A DNA stretch of 64,000 bases from contig NZ_CP051144.1 of the NCBI RefSeq assembly GCF_012317385.1, forward strand, positions 2,170,001 to 2,234,000. Reading direction: 5' to 3'. Both the position numbers and the translations under genes were made by a program. The notes beneath the pieces are model-generated. The model was not told where the DNA came from. It made no database searches and was given only the letters and a program-made list of their open reading frames with translations. This DNA comes from Romboutsia sp. CE17. GTDB lineage: Bacteria; Bacillota; Clostridia; Peptostreptococcales; Peptostreptococcaceae. Positions 59,914-64,000 of the stretch are shown here, in pieces (positions within the stretch are counted from its first letter, which is position 1; the number at the start of each line of letters is the position of its first letter).

Positions 59914-60843
59914 TTATTTATAATTTTCTAAGAACCAAGTATAAGCTAACTTAATTCCTTCATTTAAACTAATCTTGTGCTTCCATCCTAATCCATGTAA
60001 CTTATCAACAGTAGTTAACTTTCTAGGAGTACCATCAGGCATATCAGTATTAAATACTAACTCACCATCAAATTCAACAACTTCTTTTACAGTCTCCGCT
60101 AATTCCTTTATAGAAACCTCTTCACCAGTGCCTATATTTACATGTTGCTCACCATCATAGTTTTCCATTAAGAATACACAAGCATCAGCCATATCATCAA
60201 CATATAAAAACTCTCTAAGTGGAGTACCAGTTCCCCAAACTTCAACAACATCACTGTTATTAACCTTAGCTTCATGGAATTTTCTTATAAGCGCTGGTAA
60301 CACATGAGAATTCTTTAAATTAAAATTATCATTAGGTCCATATAAATTAGTAGGCATACAGCTTATAAAATTATCTCCATACTGTCTTTTAAAAAACTTA
60401 CACATTTCAAGTCCAGCTATCTTAGCCACAGCATAAGCCTCATTAGTTTCTTCTAAAGCTCCTGTTAAAAGATATTCTTCTTTTATTGGTTGAGGAGCCA
60501 TCTTAGGGTATATACAAGTACTACCTAAAAATAATAATTTCTTAACCCCAAAATCATGAGCAGCCTTTATAACGTTATTTTGAATCATTAAATTATCATA
60601 TATAAAATCAGCAGGATAAGTATTATTAGCATTAATCCCACCAACCTTAGCAGCAGCTAAAAACACATAATCAGGTCTTTCAGTTTCAAAGAAACTTCTA
60701 ACAGCTTCTTGGTTAGTCAAATCTAACTCTTTATGAGTTCTACATATAATATTTTTATATCCCTTATCTTGTAAATTTCTAACTATAGCCGAACCAACTA
60801 AACCTCTATGTCCAGCAACATATATCTTAGAATCTAAATTCAT
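59914..60843 (-). CDS. fcl: GDP-L-fucose synthase
   Basis: It converts GDP-4-keto-6-deoxymannose to GDP-L-fucose (3,5-epimerase and reductase). This 309-residue SDR enzyme has [20 protein letters not shown] with the NADP loop, [40 protein letters not shown], the catalytic [20 protein letters not shown] (YxxxK), [20 protein letters not shown], and [20 protein letters not shown]. It is the next enzyme after gmd, encoded about 160 bp upstream with a large palindrome between them. GGAGAGATG precedes the ATG. Confidence 0.95.
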   Translation of the reverse strand: MNLDSKIYVAGHRGLVGSAIVRNLQDKGYKNIICRTHKELDLTNQEAVRSFFETERPDYVFLAAAKVGGINANNTYPADFIYDNLMIQNNVIKAAHDFGVKKLLFLGSTCIYPKMAPQPIKEEYLLTGALEETNEAYAVAKIAGLEMCKFFKRQYGDNFISCMPTNLYGPNDNFNLKNSHVLPALIRKFHEAKVNNSDVVEVWGTGTPLREFLYVDDMADACVFLMENYDGEQHVNIGTGEEVSIKELAETVKEVVEFDGELVFNTDMPDGTPRKLTTVDKLHGLGWKHKISLNEGIKLAYTWFLENYK

Positions 60844-60885
60844 TTTTCATCTCTCCATTCTATACTAAATTTATAAAACTAAATT

Positions 60886-61005
60886 ATTACAGATACACCA
60901 GCTCAGTGCTGAAAAATATAAATTTTACCGACATTTGCAGACATGAATTTAGTCTGCATGGAGGTAAATTTATATTTCATCACAAGCGGTTTGTTATCCT
61001 GTAAT
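60886..61005. repeat. 120-bp nested palindrome between gmd and fcl
   Basis: The ends ATTACAG (60886-60892) and CTGTAAT (60999-61005) are inverted. Inside, AAATATAAATTTTACC (60914-60929) pairs imperfectly with GGTAAATTTATATTT (60963-60977), and GCAGAC (60937-60942) with GTCTGC (60952-60957). It fills almost the whole gap between two genes of one pathway. There is no T-run. It may be a MITE-like element, a processing site or a pause structure. Confidence 0.65.
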
Positions 61006-61006
61006 C

Positions 61007-62080
61007 TTAGTTTTCAAATTTAGACTTATATCCGCCTCCGCTTTTAAGTTCTTCTAAATCTGATTGAACCATTTCTTTAACTAAATCCATAAATGAATAC
61101 TTAGGCTCCCATCCAAGTTCCGTTCTAGCCTTAGTACTATCTCCCCATAATAATTCAACCTCAGCAGGTCTAAAGTATCTTGGATCAACCTCAACTAAAA
61201 CTTTTCCGCTCTTCTTATCTATACCTTTTTCATCAACACCAGTTCCTTGCCATTCTATTTCATATCCTAACTCAGCGAAAGCAAGCTCGACAAATTCTCT
61301 AACTGTATGAGTTTCATTCATTGATAATACATAATCTTGTGGCTTATCTTGTTGTAATATTCTCCACATACCTTCTACATAATCTTTAGCATGTCCCCAG
61401 TCTCTTTTTGCATCTAAGTTTCCTAAGTATAACTTATCTTGCATTCCTAAGTGTATAGCAGCAGCTGCTCTAGTTATCTTTCTAGTAACGAAAGTTTCCC
61501 CTCTTCTTGGAGATTCATGGTTGAATAATATTCCATTGCAAGCGAATATATCATATGATTCTCTGTAGTTTACAGTTATCCAATAAGAGTATAATTTAGC
61601 AACTCCGTATGGACTCTTTGGATAGAATGGAGTTTTTTCACTTTGTGGTGCAGTGTCTGGAAGTCCTCCGAATAATTCACTTGTAGATGCTTGATAGAAT
61701 TTAGTCTTAACTCCAGTTTCTCTTATTGCATCTAATATTCTAAGTGTACTTACCCCTGTTGCTTCAGCTGTATATTCTGGTGAACTAAAAGATACTCCAA
61801 CATGAGATTGTGCTGCTAAATTATATATTTCATCTGGTTGTATTTTTTCTATTAATCTATTTAAGTTACTTGAATCTGTTATATCTCCATAGTGTAAGAA
61901 TAAGCTTACATCTCCTTCATGTGGATCTTGATATAAATGATCTATTCTCTTTGTATTGAAAGTACTAGCTCTTCTTATTATCCCATGTACTTCATATCCC
62001 TTTTCTAATAATAGTTCTGCTAAGTAAGAACCATCTTGTCCTGTTATCCCTGTTATAAGTGCTACTTTTTTCTTTTGCAT
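61007..62080 (-). CDS. gmd: GDP-mannose 4,6-dehydratase
   Basis: It converts GDP-mannose to GDP-4-keto-6-deoxymannose. This 357-residue SDR enzyme has [80 protein letters not shown], the catalytic [40 protein letters not shown] and [20 protein letters not shown]. The length is normal. It precedes fcl and follows the WbuB-like gene by 26 bp. GGAGGAG precedes the ATG. Confidence 0.97.
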   Translation of the reverse strand: MQKKKVALITGITGQDGSYLAELLLEKGYEVHGIIRRASTFNTKRIDHLYQDPHEGDVSLFLHYGDITDSSNLNRLIEKIQPDEIYNLAAQSHVGVSFSSPEYTAEATGVSTLRILDAIRETGVKTKFYQASTSELFGGLPDTAPQSEKTPFYPKSPYGVAKLYSYWITVNYRESYDIFACNGILFNHESPRRGETFVTRKITRAAAAIHLGMQDKLYLGNLDAKRDWGHAKDYVEGMWRILQQDKPQDYVLSMNETHTVREFVELAFAELGYEIEWQGTGVDEKGIDKKSGKVLVEVDPRYFRPAEVELLWGDSTKARTELGWEPKYSFMDLVKEMVQSDLEELKSGGGYKSKFEN

Positions 62081-62106
62081 TTTTATTTCTCCTCCAAATT
62101 GTATAT

Positions 62107-63393
62107 CTATATAGCTTGTTTAATTTCTTCTATTTTTTCTTTTCCATTTTTAGAATCTATTGCTAGAATAGTATTTTTGTATTTATTTATTGATACATCT
62201 TTAGTTAAGTTTTTCTCTAAGTAAGTTCTTCCATTTACCCCTAGAGATTTTATTACTTCTTTATTTTCTAAAATATAATTTATTTTTCTATATATTTCTT
62301 CATAGTTCCCAGGCTCTATACATACCCCACAGTTACATTCTTCAACTATAAGTCTAGCTTCTGATCCTTCATCTAGTACCCCAAGCACTGGTTTCCCTGA
62401 TGCCATTACTCCGTAAAGTTTACTTGGTACTGACACTCCTTTTATTCCTTTTGCATTAACTACCCAATGAATATCTGCTGCATTTAATGAATATATTAAA
62501 TCAGCTTTATCTTGGTAAGGTATAAAAGTCACATTTTTTAATTTATTTTCATTTACATAAGACTCTATTTTTCCTTTAACTGTTCCATTTCCAACAAAGG
62601 CAAATACTACATCTTTTCTATTTTTAAACTTTCCTATAACCTTGATTATATTTTCTAAATCATAGTAAAGCCCTATATTTCCAGAGTACATTATTATAAA
62701 TTTATCTTGTAAGTTGTACTTTTCTTTGAAAGCTACAATCTTAGGATGATTTTGCTCTAATGGTTGTATTTCTTTTTCGTTAGTCCAGTTATTTATAAAA
62801 GTATTTTTAGGTACTTTTTTATTGTTAAATCTATTTCTTAAAGTCTCTTGCATATCTCTTCCTACTACTATTACTTCATCAGATTGTTTACAGCTAAATT
62901 TATCAACTGCCATTACTGTGTTTAGTAGTAATTTATTTTTTGAGTATCCTACTGCCATTGTTTGCTCTGGATTGAAGTCTTGGATATTGTATATAAGCTT
63001 TCCACCTTTGAACCACTTACCTAATACTCCAAGTACTCCACCTAGTATTGGTGGTTGAGATATTGTATATATATAATCTTGTTTTTCAATTTTCATTGTT
63101 GCTATTAAAGAATTAAAGAAATAAGCAACTAAATTCTTTATTCTACTTATCTTATTACTTTTCTGAAATTCTGGTACTCTTACTCTTATTACCTTAATTC
63201 CTTTGTATTCTTCTTTGTATATTCTTTGCGTTTTGTACTTTTCATCTATAGTTCCACTATAACTAGGAACAACACAGATTACCGTTATATCAAAAGTATC
63301 ACTCATACCTTCTGATAATTCTGTTAGTATCTGTCCAGTGGAGGCTACATCTGGATAAAAGTAATGTGCATATATTAATAGTTTATTTTTCAT
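62107..63393 (-). CDS. GT4 family glycosyltransferase, WbuB-like
   Basis: This 428-residue protein resembles WbuB/WcaI-type transferases: [97 protein letters not shown] and [20 protein letters not shown] with [20 protein letters not shown]. WbuB transfers an N-acetyl-L-fucosamine residue in E. coli O26; with the fucose genes next door, a deoxyhexose transferase is a fair guess. GGAGGAAG precedes the ATG. It lies 16 bp after the manC stop. Confidence 0.9.
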   Translation of the reverse strand: MKNKLLIYAHYFYPDVASTGQILTELSEGMSDTFDITVICVVPSYSGTIDEKYKTQRIYKEEYKGIKVIRVRVPEFQKSNKISRIKNLVAYFFNSLIATMKIEKQDYIYTISQPPILGGVLGVLGKWFKGGKLIYNIQDFNPEQTMAVGYSKNKLLLNTVMAVDKFSCKQSDEVIVVGRDMQETLRNRFNNKKVPKNTFINNWTNEKEIQPLEQNHPKIVAFKEKYNLQDKFIIMYSGNIGLYYDLENIIKVIGKFKNRKDVVFAFVGNGTVKGKIESYVNENKLKNVTFIPYQDKADLIYSLNAADIHWVVNAKGIKGVSVPSKLYGVMASGKPVLGVLDEGSEARLIVEECNCGVCIEPGNYEEIYRKINYILENKEVIKSLGVNGRTYLEKNLTKDVSINKYKNTILAIDSKNGKEKIEEIKQAI

Positions 63394-63409
63394 ACTTCCT
63401 CCACTATAT

Positions 63410-64000
63410 CTATATAATCTTCTTTAATTCCTTTACATTAGCTACATTAGACTTACGTCCAACTAATATTTTCCCATCATGCTCTATAACATATATATCA
63501 CTTAAACCTTCAACAACTACACTCTGACTAGAAGATATAACTAAGTTATTCTCACCTTCAACTGCTTTAGTATCCCCTACTAAAACATTTCCAGCTTCGT
63601 CCTTATCTCTATATCTATCTAGCGCTTCCCAGCTTCCAACATCATCCCAACCAAAGTTACTTGGAATAACATGTATATCGCTAGACTTTTCAAGTACAGC
63701 ATAGTCTATTGAAATAGCTTCCGTATTCTTATAATTACTATTTATAGTTTCTTGAAGTTTTTCTTCTTCTACAGTCTCTATAATTTCTAATGCACTATAT
63801 GTATTTGGCGAGTATTTCTTGATTTGATTAAGTATGTTATTTACATTCCATAAGAACATACCACCATTCCATAAGTAGTTACCTTCATTTAAATACATCT
63901 CTGCTTTTTCCTTGTTAGGCTTCTCAACAAAAGTATCTACTTTTATAACCTTATGGTTATTAACTTTAACTTCATTATCACTGTACCTTATATATCCGTA
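63410..64000 (-). CDS. manC: Mannose-1-phosphate guanylyltransferase, partial (C-terminal part)
   Basis: The 5' part lies beyond the right edge; 196 codons are visible. They begin YGYIRYSDNEV, then VDTFVEKPNKEKAEMYLNEG, NYLWNGGMFLWNVNNILNQI, SIDYAVLEKSSDIHVIPSNF, GWDDVGSWEALDRYRDKDEA and IEHDGKILVGRKSNVANVKE, all typical of GDP-mannose pyrophosphorylases. It makes GDP-mannose for gmd and fcl. No cupin (isomerase) extension follows, which fits the separate manA at 42335. It is the first visible gene of the right-hand operon, 16 bp before the WbuB-like gene. Confidence 0.95.
   Translation of the reverse strand, partial: YGYIRYSDNEVKVNNHKVIKVDTFVEKPNKEKAEMYLNEGNYLWNGGMFLWNVNNILNQIKKYSPNTYSALEIIETVEEEKLQETINSNYKNTEAISIDYAVLEKSSDIHVIPSNFGWDDVGSWEALDRYRDKDEAGNVLVGDTKAVEGENNLVISSSQSVVVEGLSDIYVIEHDGKILVGRKSNVANVKELKKII

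Noticed and set aside
1-64000. tRNA or rRNA genes and transposase-bearing insertion sequences
   Set aside because: None recognised on either strand; the only stable RNA gene seen is rnpB.

Overview
The window is very AT-rich DNA with short intergenic gaps, AGGAGG-type ribosome binding sites, class A RNase P RNA and gene families typical of low-GC Gram-positive clostridia. I infer a member of the Peptostreptococcaceae or a close relative; the species cannot be fixed from the sequence. Most of the window is a cell-surface glycopolymer region read on the minus strand.

Layout. (1) 1-6200: end of a basic membrane-anchored protein, an acetylation cassette (DUF4358 lipoprotein, MBOAT O-acyltransferase, DHHW protein), two small genes, and an LCP ligase. 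(2) 6300-25100: a phosphocholine region. It has licC, licB, a wHTH-nucleotidyltransferase-choline kinase fusion (licA-like), a MurJ-type flippase, licD, a TagF-like glycerophosphotransferase, two GT2 enzymes, a Wzy-like polymerase and an initiating sugar transferase. Interleaved are four secreted wall enzymes carrying choline-binding (CW) repeats: NlpC/P60, GHL10 glycosidase-like, Amidase_3 and L,D-transpeptidase. (3) 25300-34450: galE, galU, rnpB, a DUF1659/DUF2922/YvrJ trio, a second LCP, a second amidase, an anchored protein behind a candidate c-di-GMP-I riboswitch, a second galE with a galU fossil before it, and a DUF368/PopT carrier. (4) 34500-48200: phage-type replication module A, which is intact (Mor, DnaB, Phg_2220_C protein, XRE repressor); a class D sortase cassette between direct repeats; sugar genes (galU2, manA, a GT, an FdtA-like cupin); and replication module B, which is decayed. 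(5) 48200-64000: a second glycopolymer operon with acyltransferase, Wzx flippase, UDP-glucose dehydrogenase, glycosyltransferases, Wzy polymerase and the GDP-mannose to GDP-fucose pathway (manC partial, gmd, fcl).

How it fits together. The main hypothesis is a pneumococcus-like phosphocholine system in a clostridium. Choline would be imported (LicB), phosphorylated (LicA domain), activated to CDP-choline (LicC) and transferred to a glycerophosphate-containing glycopolymer (LicD, TagF-like). The polymer would be exported (flippase), polymerised and attached to peptidoglycan (LCP), and then bound by the CW-repeat enzymes. The right-hand operon would make a second, fucose- and uronate-containing polysaccharide. 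PopT would recycle the shared undecaprenyl-phosphate carrier.

Caveats. Several genes have single-base indels (MBOAT start, the 52.2-52.7 kb acyltransferase, module B), mostly in short homopolymers. Some could be sequencing errors, but the in-frame TGA and the deletion fusions in module B and the 97-bp deletion in the repressor copy point to real decay there. All family names are by eye, without database searches.
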